NCBI GenBank assembly: GCA_035610835.1
Contig: CM069459.1
Span: 28,043,570 to 28,107,569 of the forward strand
Source of the DNA: Ophiura sarsii
Lineage: Eukaryota > Echinodermata > Ophiuroidea > Amphilepidida > Ophiuridae
Length of the DNA stretch: 64,000 bases
Reading direction: 5' to 3'
Positions 11,324-23,106 of this stretch are shown here, one piece after another. The position numbers and the translations under genes were made by a program. The stretch's first letter is position 1. Each line of letters begins with the position of its first letter. The notes beneath the pieces are model-generated. The model was not told the origin of the DNA and searched no databases. It worked only from the letters and a program-made list of their open reading frames with translations.

Positions 11324-11499
11324 GTACTTTAGGTCCCAGATTCTGAACTCTACTAGTATCGTCCGATTCTGGAACAAAATGTTCCAGTATCGTTCGATAC
11401 TGGAACACAATTTATTGTTCCAGTTTCGACCGGTACTAGCAACTTTTATGTTCCAGTATTGAACCATACTGATATACCAGTATCTGGGACCTAAAGTAC
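11324..11499. mobile_element. Palindrome-cluster element with 18-bp terminal inverted repeats
   Basis: Both ends carry a perfect inverted repeat, GTACTTTAGGTCCCAGAT, and between them are four or five copies of the palindrome CAGTATCG-NN-CGATACTGG. The small size, defined ends and scattered copies mark it as a mobile unit of unknown class. Confidence 0.7.
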
Positions 11500-11807
11500 C
11501 CTTTTTCCAAAGTTTGGAGTAGAATCCGATCTATGATGTTTAAATTGTGTCACCTTAAAAGTTAGGTCTATCCATGACTTTATGTTACATTTTCTGAAAT
11601 TCATCTTTGTTATATAATGTTGTTACTATAAGATGATTTAGGGCCTATACCGAAATATATCAAGATACGTTTTACCACATGAATCTACCACAAACATCAA
11701 GGGTACAATTAATTGACTATCCATTGCAGCACCCTCTATTTTTTTTTTGTATTTTGAAAATACACACACAACAAGCTCTTTGATTTCAGCTTAAATATGA
11801 CTCTCAG

Positions 11808-12070
11808 TATTACCCCTATATTGGTAAATGATCCCTTATAATCATATCTGACCTTTGACCCTAAGGTTATGACGTTTCTTGTCTCATCAAAAGCCATTAG
11901 ATGCAACAAGTCAGATCAAAATCGGAGCGTGTCTTAAATATTACCCCTGTATTGGTCAATGACCGCTAGTTACCCCCTTTCTGACTTTTGACCCTTAGGT
12001 CATGATTGACTTTTTTCTTGCCTTATAAAAAGACATATGATGCAACAAGCAGGATTTGAGCATATATTAA
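11808..12070. repeat. Direct repeat of about 130 bp
   Basis: Two diverged tandem copies, sharing forms of TATTACCCCTRTATTGGT and TGATGCAACAAG. Nothing else is recognised in 12070-12900, apart from a small hairpin near 12190 (GCTGCTTAGGCGGAGCAGC). Confidence 0.6.
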
Positions 12071-12904
12071 AGAAACATTAAGCATTAACGATAAAGCGGT
12101 AGGTTTTAGCAATGATTTGAACTGTTCACTATGATATGGTAACATCTAGTATTTCTATTTATCTGAGGGAATGCCAGACTAAAAGGTGTGGCGCTGCTTA
12201 GGCGGAGCAGCGTGATACATACGTTGGGTTTCAACGTACAAAGTGACTTTCCGATGTCGACTCAGTTATCTATTATATCGCTTCGCCCGCCATATAATAA
12301 TTATATTCAGACAAAGCAACAATCGTCTCGGTCTTATTTCAATTGATGAGTATTTAAAATGACAAATATAAATTTTAGTTGCCTAGTAGTGGTAATTCTT
12401 ATGTAGTGTGAGCGGACTATGAAATACAAATCACTGCCAGCTACCTCTCACAGTTTCGCTAATGTTGAATGAAAGTCGATTGAAACGCTGTAGGCACAGC
12501 GACCTTAGCTTGTGAAGGGCCTAATGCACATGTCAGTTATATGACGCTCTTTACGATCCCCACTACATTCTGGATACGTCACATGGACACGGATTTTACA
12601 GATGTTACATGTGGGGCCAGCAGTGTTCACCACCAACCAGGATTTGTTTTTTAGATATGCAACTCCCTAAAGTGCAAAATCAATATTCCAATACTCTTAC
12701 AGCGTGTTCAGTGCAAAAATTGCATACGTAAAATCCCCCGATTACCATTATGACCTTTTAAATACGCATATCGGAAATACCCCGGGGATGGTACCCACGT
12801 ATATTATAAGACTGATATGTGCCGCTTTTGAAGAGGAAAAATTACACTTTTTAAAAAGTATTTTCATATATATTGAAATCCAGTTCAGTAATAATGATGT
12901 ATAA

Positions 12905-13115
12905 CGGTGGTGTGCGTCATTTGAGACAGTCATGGTCCGTCAGGACCAATCAATGGTGCATCACAAAATTTACTGAGGGTACCGCCATTGTATGACAAAG
13001 GTCTGTTACATTTTGTAACACAGGCCCGGATGTGTAATGGTACATGAGAAAGTGACACACCTCGGCAAAGGGACGCACCATTCCCGGGGGTTGTATAGTG
13101 CATCATACAACTTAC
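12905..13115. mobile_element. Diverged copy of the 31418-31737 MITE
   Basis: Shares GGTACATGAGAAAGTGAC, a GACGCACC motif and CCCGGGGGTTGTATAGTGC with the right half of that element; its own ends are degraded. Confidence 0.55.
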
Positions 13116-13191
13116 ATGTGCATAACCTTTTAAGATGGGTTCATGTTAAGTTTCATCATTTGATTTATGGCGTCATCATTTGATTTATTAC

Positions 13192-13392
13192 CGATATAAA
13201 AGAGTATGTCTCGGCATTGAGTCAGCGGGCCACTATCACTATATGTGGCGGTAACTGTGATTGGTGAATTACTGTTGGCACTGCCATCCTTTGCTATCTT
13301 GGATATTCTATCGACACCACTACCAATTCTATCACACCAATACAGTTCATCTTTATACACCGATAATCCAAATGGTATATATCCGCCAGCAC
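13192..13392 (-). CDS. Exon 6: YWTD propeller, fifth and closing blades
   Basis: The acceptor is tttattag and the donor gtaataaat, phase 1-1, 201 bases. PFGLSVYKDELYWCDR is a clear YWTD blade (LYWCD) and VDRISKIAKDGS is the following strand and turn. GPLTQCRDILFYI is the start of the ring-closing blade. The next exon begins with an FN3 domain, so there is no EGF module after the propeller. The donor is moderate: if it is skipped, the frame continues 20 codons to TAA at 13132-13130 and would give a propeller-only product. Confidence 0.8.
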
Positions 13393-13478
13393 CTAATAAA
13401 GAAATGTAAATAACATTGATGAAAAAATGGCTTTGTTGGAACAGACAACGGTTTATAAAACCACGCGCACGATCCTAA

Positions 13479-13887
13479 AGGCCTTGTCACGCTGTTGCGT
13501 ATAGAGCTAACATGTGCCAGACATTTTTGAAATTTCGGCGTACGTTCGTGTTCAAGTTCGTTCGTTCGTTCGTTCGTGACATATAATGGCATACGTTGTA
13601 TTCGTTAGCGGTTGAAAATGTTCAAAAAACCTACCTACACCCAATGTGCGAAACGTTCACGTAGCGAATGCTCAACGTATAGCCTATATAGCGTATGGAT
13701 CCCTACGTTGTCACCCGCTCACATTTGAAAGATGCTCAAACAAAATCATAAGCCCTAGCGAGCCGCTTACGGATACAACGTATGTTTAATTTGTCACGAA
13801 CGAATGACAACTAATACACGAACGTTTACCCAAATTTCCAAAACGTCGGACACGTGTTAGCTCTGTACGCAAGCGTGTGACAGGCAT
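13479..13887. mobile_element. MITE with terminal inverted repeats of about 70 bp
   Basis: The left arm beginning GGCCTTGTCACGC pairs with a right arm ending GCGTGTGACAGGC, and similarity continues for about 70 bp (GAGCTAACATGTG with CACGTGTTAGCTC). TAA flanks both ends (13476-13478, 13888-13890), which would suit a PIF/Harbinger type. It lies just upstream of exon 6. Confidence 0.65.
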
Positions 13888-14000
13888 TAACCCTAACCCT
13901 ATAAACGTGGTAATGGGGATAGAACGAAGAACAGTTAAATAAAAATCTAAACAAATTATGTCCGCCGCCCCCGGGAATTGAACCTGAGCCGCCGGCGTCA

Positions 14001-14070
14001 CAAGCAAGGATTGAACCCGAGCCGCTGGCGTAAGAGGCGAAGTACATCACCACCCAGCCACGGGGGAGTG
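14001..14070 (-). repeat. tRNA-like sequence
   Basis: On the minus strand an A-box-like TGGCTGGGTGG (14060-14050) and a B box GGTTCAATCC (14017-14008). A second B-box-like GGTTCAATTCC follows at 13984-13974. Probably a SINE head. Confidence 0.4.
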
Positions 14071-14264
14071 CTTCCCAATACTTGAGATAAAACCTGTGTG
14101 CGCAAAGGTTGCTGGCCGTGTTGTTGCCGTGTGGTGTAGGGTTAGGGCTATCATTGTACAATCACTGAAACACGTTATGACATGAGACCGCACCGAGTTA
14201 TGTGTATAAATATATCAATTAACCATGCCATAGCCACAAAAAGTATTAATGTTTTCATAATTAC

Positions 14265-14357
14265 CTGCATAAATAAGTGTAGGCGTTGGTGCATCTTTTG
14301 TAAGATCCAGCGAATAAATGGATCGCGGCGGATTTTTCGTGTCACTGAAAAACAGCT
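14265..14357 (-). CDS. Exon 5: YWTD propeller, fourth blade
   Basis: This 93-base phase 1-1 exon was found by phase matching rather than as an ORF. The acceptor is tagcgaaag, with exon bases AG CTG TTT TTC, and the donor is gtaattatg. It encodes LFFSDTKNPPRSIYSLDL, where LFFSD aligns with YWTD and SIYSLDL is the next strand. Joining to exon 4 gives Asn-Gly-Thr-Glu-Leu-Phe-Phe, and joining to exon 6 gives Ala-Gly-Ala-Gly-Gly. A competing acceptor at 14345 would break both the frame and the blade motif, so I rejected it. Confidence 0.75.
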
Positions 14358-14438
14358 CTTTCGCTATTTAAAACACAAATCATTTTGGATTATTCAGAGT
14401 TGCGCGACAAATAAATGTAACTTATACAAATTGATATA

Positions 14439-15082
14439 CACCTAGCAACAAAAGTCCCTGACCAGGTGCTTTGAGGTTGGCTAATTCAAAATAGATAATC
14501 GGTACCAAAAATCTGAGATATACATTAAATGAGCAAGTCAAGTTTCTTCTCCGCAGTTTGATCGGGAGTTTGATACCTCATTCAACAAAATCGAATGCAT
14601 ACTTTTAAAGTTATGGCGATTTCAATGACCGCTCATGACAACAGAAAAGTTGCACTAGGTATAGGAAACCATTGATTTGTGTGTGATAACTGCATGTCAT
14701 AACTCTGTGCTATCTGAATTGAACGAGCCACCTAGGTATTTGGATGAATGGGTCTGGAGTGATAACTGCAATTTGCGGGACAAAGGGTGTGTTTAGCTGT
14801 GAAGAATGAAAGTCTTTGCTATCTTTACACACACATTTTCAGTGCGTAATCACCCCCACACATCAATGATTTCCTATACCTAGTGCAACTTGTATGTTGT
14901 TATGCGCAGTCGTTGAAACCGCCATAACTTAAAAAGTATCCATTCGATTTTGTTGAATGAGGTATCAAACTCCGGAGAAGAAATGTGCTCATTTAATGTA
15001 TATCTCAGATTTTTGGTACCGATTATCTATTTTGAATTAGCCAACCTCAAAGCACCTGGTCAGGGACCTTTGTTGCTAGGTG
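14439..15082. mobile_element. Foldback MITE, TA-flanked
   Basis: The ends TA-CACCTAGCAACAAAAG and CTTTGTTGCTAGGTG-TA are inverted, and the arms pair over about 240 bp with a spacer of about 160 bp. The TA target suggests the Tc1/mariner group. No ORF. Confidence 0.75.
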
Positions 15083-15173
15083 TATTTAGACAAGGAGCAT
15101 AACCCTGTAATATACATGAATGCTCTTTAGACCATTCACAGTTATTAATTAATGAATTATTTATTATTTATTA

Positions 15174-15485
15174 GGGAAAAGTGTACTCCCAGGTCAATAC
15201 TGGAACATAAAAGTTGCTAGCATCGGTCGATACTGGTACGTCTTTACTGTTCCGGTATCGGTCGATACTGGTACACGTGATATCAGTGAGATTTGTCCCA
15301 ATATTGAACGATAGTGGTACATAATTATGTTCCAGTATCGCCCGATACTGGTCCAATTTATATGTGCCAGTATCGTCCGATACTCGAACACTGACTTTGT
15401 AATATCGGACGATACTGTGTGTTCCATTATCGGACGATACTTGTACAGTAGTCCAGAATCTGGGATCTAAAGTATACTTTGTCCA
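15174..15485. mobile_element. Palindrome-cluster element
   Basis: About eight copies of the CCAGTATCG-NN-CGATACTGG type palindrome. The ends (AAAAGTGTACTCCCAGGTC and GGGATCTAAAGTATACTTT) are degenerate forms of the inverted repeat seen at 11324-11499. The central dinucleotide changes from copy to copy while the arms are kept. Confidence 0.7.
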
Positions 15486-15939
15486 TATATTATTTTCTTT
15501 ATTTTAAAACTAGTTATCACAACCAATTTCAACTTGCTTACCTTTAGTTATTTTACAACTATAATTGATTTTGTACATACGTAATAATGCAATTATGATC
15601 TTTGCTTATTGATCATCTTAATTGATATCATCAAAGTCAGTCTAGTCGGATAGTAGCAAATGAAAGTCATTAACTGTCATTTTAAAGGAGAAAATGCTAA
15701 ATACACAACATATAACTAAATAGTTTGCGATGCTCAATTTCGAACACGCGCTAAACAGAAAACTTAGAAATAACTGTGAACATGGTGAAGAGTTTTATCA
15801 ATATAAATTAAGCGGTGGTATCAACAGACATGACCGTACTCCCATTGGCCAATAGTTTAAATTCCTACAACTGCAACGAGTCAGTGATGTACAAGCATAA
15901 TATCAGTGATGTAGCCGGAGGGAGGGCGAGGGGGCGACC

Positions 15940-16240
15940 GCCCCCCCCCCCTATATTGACTCCCCCCCTTTATTGACTGTCGTGTCGGTTGAGATTGGCA
16001 CTGTCGGTTCATTTGACAAAAGGAATTATGGAATTATGATGGTTATTAAAAGTACACAGATGGACATTTTTCGCACGCTACGGGCGAATGTCTCCCCAAA
16101 ATGCAATTCTTGTTGGTACAAGCTTGTTTAGAACAAAATGTACCTCAATCATAGCAAAAATAAGTGTAAAGTCGAAAATGTTCGCGCGAATGTGTCCCCA
16201 AAATGCAATTCTTGTTGGTACAAGCTTGTTTAGAGCTAAA
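15940..16240 (+). repeat. Dispersed repeat with internal tandem copy
   Basis: Shares GTGTCGGTTGAGATTGGCAC and TGGTACAAGCTTGTTTAGA with 25178-25480 and 59285-59580. The motif CCCCAAAATGCAATTCTTG occurs twice here. A poly-C run precedes it. Parts read as short ORFs, but none resembles a known protein. Confidence 0.7.
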
Positions 16241-16476
16241 ATGTTTCTCGTGCTGTGTATTGGAAATGAGACTTTTTGAAATAGGACATTTTTCTTTAAA
16301 TGGTGCTAATCATGGTTTATCTTTGTTGTTAGGGGACAAATTTGGTATTAAATTATGCCTAAAAGATTCATCTAAATGCCTATCTAGCCTGTTTGGTCAA
16401 AAAAAATTGAATGTTACTCAAAATGACATAAACAAAGTGGTATACTTTCTTTTGTTGAACCCTTTACAATACTTAC

Positions 16477-16613
16477 CAGTTCCATTAACATACATTCCCA
16501 AAAAAGATTTATGCGGACTACCATTGACTAATGTCCGTCTGCTGCTCCCGTCAGTTTGTATACTATTCAATTCAACGCCAGCACCCCCGGCGTTGAAGCC
16601 ATAGTAGAGAGTC
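16477..16613 (-). CDS. Exon 4: YWTD propeller, third blade
   Basis: The acceptor is atgaaag followed by G, completing the split Glu codon from the exon at 29947, and the donor is gtaagtattg in phase 1; length 137 bases. The peptide TLYYGFNAGGAGVELNSI followed by QTDGSSRRTLV is a class B blade in which LYYG stands for YWTD and DGSSR is the typical turn. PHKSFLGMYVNGT then opens the next blade. The upstream reading of the same frame (to 16639) is intron. A 49-bp piece of the adjoining intron (16418-16466) is repeated near 53.3 kb. Confidence 0.8.
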
Positions 16614-16896
16614 CTTTCATTAGTATGCAATAAAAACATAATACGTTTTTAAATTGTGAGTGAGTACGGTTAGTATACGGTAAAAAAAGTATCTTACTTA
16701 AAGGTCCAGCGACGTGCTCATGAAACTTATTTTTAAAAGTTATACAATATATTAGTTAGAACATTTCACACGTTATTTTTTATAAAATGTGAATATATAT
16801 ATTTAAAAAAGATAAAATACGTTCGGCCGTATACCAAATCCAAGCCCTTCGCCAGAAACGCAATGAACCATGAAGTGGTTTGGGCGACTTCGCTGG

Positions 16897-16955
16897 TGAC
16901 GTCAATCCGGGAGGAACTGAAGTGTCAATACGGTAAGATTCCCGGATTGACGTCA
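16897..16955. repeat. Hairpin with two TGACGTCA octamers
   Basis: TGACGTCAATCCGGGA (16897-16912) and its reverse complement (16940-16955) form a perfect 16-bp stem. Each arm contains the CRE-type palindrome TGACGTCA. No gene start is near, so function is unproven. Confidence 0.6.
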
Positions 16956-17142
16956 CAGTTTCCGTGTTGGCTAAGAGGAGAATTTGTAGTCAGCAAACAA
17001 TGCACCACGGTCTAAAAATATGGCCTCAAAATAACATGTGTATCAAGTTGTCACATCCCTTAGAGAGGAATTATTTCCAAGACGCCCCCGTTTGACTTGT
17101 TTTAGTTGACTCATTTAAATGCCGGTTCATTTATTTTTAAAA

Positions 17143-17211
17143 AAGCATGGATTCGAACCTGCAGCCTTTGTATTAATACACAACGCTCTTAACGATTGAG
17201 CTATCGAGGCA
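17143..17211 (-). repeat. tRNA-like sequence
   Basis: On the minus strand GCCTCGATAGCTCAATCG followed by a B box GGTTCGAATCC. The acceptor stem does not pair, so I call it a pseudo-tRNA or SINE head. The surrounding 17212-18550 shows nothing recognisable except a small hairpin at 17816-17844. Confidence 0.45.
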
Positions 17212-18563
17212 ACTGCCAGAGAAGCGCAAGATTATAATCTAACTATTTAAAATCGATTTAATGCTATTACTGGAGTCACTATATTAGACGTTTTAGTGAG
17301 CCGATTTTAACGATCTATATACCAAATTGTTCAGAAATCGATGAAGTTCAACGCGTGGTATAACAAATCTGATAAAGACTATCAAAAAATCACCGGAAAA
17401 ATGAAACGGCTCCTGTTTTTCTTCTGATGAGCCATTCTCCACGAAAACGTTTAGCGTTAAGGTTCAGTATTTTCTCTATCCGATGCGTGAATGATCCGAG
17501 CTCTACGAATGGGAATTCTCTAATTTTATGTCATTTACTCATTTTTATAACACCAATAGCGACCTATGGTTTATATTTATGTGGGCGGAGATTATGTGTC
17601 ATGCATGAAATACGCCCCCACTCAGAGCGGAACCTTTCGGCGATGAAAGAACAACAGAGGGCAGTTGCTATAATGTCCCGAATTTCAAAGCTGTAAGATG
17701 TGTTGTACAGGTTCCCTTACAAACAGTATCATGACCTCGATCTATTCATTCACTGAATGTGCTAATACGGCTAATCCACTTGTGATTGTATGGTTTTGAA
17801 TGTACACAGCATGGATCATGAAGCTAAGTTGTCTAGCTTCATGCATGGATACACATGTTTAAAGTTCGCGCGGTCATTCAATTGTTCAGCAAAGCATGAT
17901 GATGGGAAAGGGCTAATATTGTAAAAAGTGTGTGAAGACATAGACCCTAGGTTTGTCACAATGTTACAGTGCATTGTTGGCTAACTATGATTTCTCCTCT
18001 GTGTTGCCTGGTAGAGCGGGGTTTTCAAATACGAAGATCGTTTTTAACACTGATTTTGGGCGCATTTATGTTTTTTGTAAATTTCTTCTTTCCCTTTAAG
18101 TTTGTGTATATCTTAATGGTTTCTACTGTTTGCTTCACTCATTAAAACCACTAGAGTACGGAAGCATCTAAATGCCATCCAACTTGACGACGTAATACTG
18201 ATACTATGTCTACTCGTCAATAATATGTATTATCTCGCTATGTCTTCAAGTAGGATGGCACTTAGATAGCCTACTTCCGTAATGGTATACGGTAATTTCA
18301 TAAGGAACTTATATGTAATTCTGACATTCAATTCAGATTGTATGGTCATTGTACAACCCCTATCCTTACCGCAGGTAGTTTTCTCAGGACCCCAACTCAG
18401 TGTGTATAAGATATACGGTATATCTATCATAAAAATGTAAGATTAGGGGACCATATTAAAACCGAATGGTAAAAATCGGAACATCTCAGTTGCGGGGGTT
18501 TTCTCTTTTTTTACAAATTAAACATTTTTCACCACTATGTGACCCTTCGTGTGACCCAAAACC

Positions 18564-19510
18564 ATGACTATTTGTAACCTCTATCTTGGTTTCCGAAATA
18601 ATCTAGAAAATTTACACAACAGAGATATACATTTTTTGAATGATTTAACATATGATCCTATTGATGACCTTGTAGATGTTTGTGACAACGAGCTATATCT
18701 ATATGCCGACGACTCAACACTCTTTGCACCCATTAAGTCATCAACCGAACCCAACACAGTAGCTGCTAGTCTCAACAGAGATCTAAGCAACATGAAAGTA
18801 TGGGCTGACGAATGGAAAGTGACCTTTGAACCTACCAAATGCAAGACCATGGTAATCTCCAGGAAAAGATCAAAACAAAAGAACTGGATATCTTGGGCGT
18901 CACCATTGACAGCAAGCTTACCTGGTCAAAGCACATCTCAGGCATTGCAACTAAATCTGGTCAAAAGCTTGGCGCTCTACGCAAAGTTGCAAATAAACTG
19001 GAGGCTAAAGGTAGATCTACTGTCTACAAGTCGCAAGTCCGAAGCATTATGGAGTATGCTTCACTAAGCTGGGCGAATGCTTCACCCACCATCCTAAGCC
19101 AGCTTGACAACATCCAAAAGAAGGCACTTAGAATCATTGGAGTTAATGAAGCTCCTGCTCGTTCACAGCTCAAAATTGACAGCCTGCTTCACAGGCGACA
19201 GGTAGCAGCGGCTACGGTCTTGTACAAGATGCATACTACCAACTGCCCACAAGATTTAGCAGGGTTACTTCCCGCACCATATTTCCAACGCCGTGCTACC
19301 CGTTCGAGCGTATCAATGCCAGTCCATGCTCTTTCTCTGCCGACAGCCAGAACTCGCTGCTTAGACAGAAGCTTCATTCACACTGCTGTTCCCTTATGGT
19401 ATACGGTAGTCTTCCAGATGATATTGTTGTTAACATTTCAGCAGCTGGAATCCAGGCTTTCAAGTGCCGTGTGCACGGTCATCTTCTCTCAAACTCTTAA
19501 CTTGTCATAG
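18564..19510 (+). pseudogene. Non-LTR retrotransposon reverse transcriptase fragment (Jockey/CR1 type)
   Basis: The frame from 18564 contains LYLYADDSTLF with the catalytic YADD at 18702, then KVWADEWKVTFEPTKCKTMV. A frameshift around 18865-18885 moves the reading to a second frame with KELDILGVTIDSKLTWSKHI, ALRKVANKLEAKGRS and the usual C-terminal region to about 19510. The fingers part of the RT and the endonuclease are missing, so the copy is 5' truncated and dead. It runs tail to tail into a second LINE on the other strand. Assignment to the clade rests on the LGVTID and HI motifs. Confidence 0.75.
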
Positions 19511-19535
19511 CCCTTACACTCTTTCATGACACCCT

Positions 19536-21372
19536 TCATTCAGGTCCTTTCAACATCCGACTGATACATATAATAGCATGGTGGTCATGGGTTAAGTGTA
19601 GGTTAATGCTTGGTTGGGGAGATGGTGGTCCTGTAAAGCATGTAGCCAGCTGGGCTGGTGATACGGTCACGCCCCAACAGGTGACAACAGGCAGCTCCTG
19701 ACATCTCCGGATCATCTTTCTACAAGCTACTCTGTCTTGTGCCAGACGCTTGGCCTTTATAAGACTCATACAAGTCCATTTTTTGATGTTGTCGAACCAT
19801 TGTTTCCTTTGACGAACTCTTTTCCTGCTGCCATCCACTTTCCCTTATATGATGTGGAGTGCCAGTAAGCTACCACTGCCTCTAATGATGTACCCGAATT
19901 AGGCCAGCTTTCTTTTGATAAGCTCTCCTAGCAGTTGTCTCTTTACACCAAGTTCTTTAAGGATACTTATGTTGGTTCTTCTCTCCTTCCAGGTTACTCT
20001 TAACATTTTTCTCCAAATCCACATTCATCAGCCATTATGCGATTTTCATCTGCTTTGGTTAGAGTCCATCCCTCTAGACCGTAAAGGAGCGCTCTCCATA
20101 CCAATGCTTTTACAATCTTTGTTTTAAGGTTTGTTGTGAGGTTGCGGTCATTCCATAGGTCCTGGAGTTCTATCATCCTTCCCTTGGCCATTCCGATTCT
20201 AGCTCTTATATCAGCTGTGCAACTAGCAGATGTGGCTTTCAGAGAGCCTAGGTATTTGAAGCGACTGACTTGTTCAACATCCTCACCATCGATTGAGATA
20301 TTATGCACGGGCTGTTCTTCTCCAGTTGTTTGACGTTTTGTATTTTGACGTTGAGCTTGCGATTGAGCTTTCTGCCTGCATCATTTACGGCTGATGTTAG
20401 CCTCTCAATGACTTCTTTAGAGGTTTCAAAAGGTGTAGTGTCATCGGCATATCTGAGATTCGAAATTGGTGTACCGCGTTCTTTTATCCCATACTTGTTA
20501 ACATCAGCGTCTCTCATGACTCTTTCTGTGTAGGAGACGAACATGTGTGGTGAAGCAATGCACCCCTGCCTTACACCTTTACCATTCCATCTGATCCTTG
20601 CCTTCTGATTCACACAGAGGGATTGAAGCAGTGCTACACGATGTGCTGGAAATCCCATCTTTATCATTGCAGAGAAAAGCTTGATGTGGCTCACAGAGTC
20701 AAATGCTTTGGAACGATGAAGGCTTTCTGGCCTATTGCAATGATTTTCTCCATCAAGATTTGCAGACAAACCATGATGATCATCAGTAGCACCTTACTTG
20801 TATGGCTGATGTGGGCAATGAACCGCATCACAAATTCTTGCGCTTTCCAGTCATTTGGCAAGTCGCAATTTATCCAGATGCATGTACATAACTGATGGAG
20901 TGCTTTAATTCCGTGCTGGCCTGTTGATTTTATAAGCTCAGCAGGTATCCCATCAAGGCCTGGTGATTTCCCATCCTTGAATTTCTTGACAACATACATC
21001 ACTTCATCCATTAGCGGTAGAGGTTCCATGTCATCGTCAAATGCTCTGTTCATTTTTGTCAGTGGTGTTTCTCCATGTAGACTTTCAAAGAGTGGGGCAT
21101 CGTACTCTCTCCATCTGCTCATAATATTTGATGGTTCACTTAGCACTGCTCCATCTGTGTTTTTTACACATGCTTGGTTTGATGGAGTGGATTTATTTCG
21201 GAGTGATCTGATCTGATTGAACATTGCTTTGGAGTTTCCAGTTGCATCAAAGTATTTGTAGACATTGCTCTTCAAGCCATACTGCGCCTTGTCCCTTCTG
21301 ATTTGTCTTTGAATTTCAGCACGCACTTCTTTATAACGTTCTACTTTGGCTGGTGAGGGTTGCTTGCGTAGT

Positions 21373-21403
<31 letters not shown>

Positions 21404-21810
21404 AGCTAGTTTCAACACTTCTTTGATGATCCATGGTTTCTTTGGGGATCTTTTGACTCTTCCATGTGTCTCCTCAGCTGTTTCAGATAAGATGGTTTTG
21501 TAAATCATCCATAGTGATTCTGGAGTTATATTAGATGGGTCTTGAAGGAGAGCTTCTGCTTCAAATCGCTTTTCTGTCTCAGATTCAAACTTGGCTTTCG
21601 TAGTTGGGTCGTTAAGCATTTTCACATCTAGTTTGCCTTATTTTCTCTTGTGTTGTTACAGACTGGTTTTGCTCTCATCTCTCGTGCCAGTAGTAAGTGA
21701 TCTGTGTCACAATCAGCACCGGGGTAGGATCGTACATCTGTTATACTTGACTTCCATCTTTTGTTTAAAGGATGTATATATAGTTGTGTTACATGGTCAA
21801 AATTGACCAA
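19536..21810 (-). pseudogene. Degenerate RTE-type LINE (endonuclease tail plus reverse transcriptase)
   Basis: Reading from 21810 leftwards: the end of an endonuclease (SSITDVRSYPGADCDTDHLL), a linker, KFKDGKSPGLDGIPAELI, SKAFDSVSH (first catalytic Asp), GVRQGCIASPHMF, NLRYADDTTPF (catalytic YADD near 20451-20440), RFKYLGSLKA and a C-terminal RQRKQWFDNIKKW. The pieces lie in at least five different frames, so it is a dead copy. A 26-base poly-C run (21378-21403) interrupts it. The 5' part of the endonuclease is missing. Family by motif resemblance to RTE/BovB-like elements. Confidence 0.8.
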
Positions 21811-23106
21811 AAAGGTATTTTGTTATATGTTTTAGGTATTGTCCCCCTCTAATAATTCATACCACTTTTTTGTTAAAAATCCCTTTCGTTAAGGCAAAAT
21901 CAGCTAATTAAGAGTTAATAATTCCATTGCTGGCAATGTAAACAAGAATGTTCAAATGCGTTTTTCTCATATTGGACCTGCTGTAATAAAAGAAACACAC
22001 AATTGAAGTAGTTGGTTGTATCAAACTGATACATTTACACTATATTGAAAACATACTAATGGTCACAGGTCACTAATAGGTAATAGGTATATCAAATAAG
22101 GTGGGCCGTTTCAAAAATCCTTAAAATCGTGATACGTGTCTCTATTTTAAATAGAAGTTGTCAAAAAAACATAACATTTTTGGTATCATATTAAAGACAA
22201 TGTATCCAGCTACCGAATAAAAAAAGGATTAAAGCCACATTTTTAGCAACAGTGAAGTTATCAATGTAAACGTCGAGTGAGTCAAGGGTGGGGCCGGTGG
22301 ATGTGGCGCCGGTGGATGTGGCGCCCATAGGTTTCTACACAAAATAGCGGACAACTAGAACTTTTGAAATTGATGCCATTTTAAAAGTATACATAGGAAA
22401 GTTTTCAAACTTCTCATATGTGTTAATGACATGTGCCTGTTACTATGAATAATAATATTGAATTGTTATCTAGGCATTCTCTACTAGAATATGATGTTCA
22501 ATTCAGGGAGTGTTTTAATGTAAAAAATACACAGTTTTATTCATTTTATTGGTTAAACAATGGCCAAATCGCAGTCTCTCTATTTTATTTGTGTGACTAT
22601 TCGGTCCTTTTCTACCCTTGGGTAGTAAAACATTTAACTTAAAAAGCCAGAAGTGTTTCTTCACAGAATTGTTCATAGATTTATGAAAAATTTGCTATTT
22701 AGACCTATTTTGGACCACCCTGTATTCAAAATAAAAGGAACTTTAACGATATTCATGTAGTTCATTTTGATAAACCAATTTCTTTTAAATTAAACAGTCC
22801 ATGCTAACTAAATTTCATAGAATATTATATACTATGATCATCATTTTAGACACCCTGTACTTTTCCTGTGTACATTTTGGGCAAGTGATTCTTAGCAAAT
22901 TTGGTAGCACCTTGTGCGGTTGTTCTGATTTTGGTGACTATCTTCATCCAAACCCTAATTGTACAAACTATCAAAATATTTTGTGAGGAGCAAAAACGAT
23001 CAAATTTTTTATGTTCCACCCTGTAAAAAATTTACACACCCTGTATAATTTGATTCTTTTTGCAAAAATGAAAAACCTTGAATCATAAGCTTTCCAACAA
23101 TATATA

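Noticed and set aside
13885..13905. Telomere-like TTAACCCTAACCC
   Set aside because: Only about two units; not a telomeric array.
16203..16604. 133-codon plus-strand ORF
   Set aside because: It overlaps exon 4 antisense and begins in a dispersed repeat; no domain is recognisable.
20000..21810. Host gene encoding a reverse-transcriptase-like protein
   Set aside because: At least five frame changes and a poly-C insertion show a dead RTE-type LINE.
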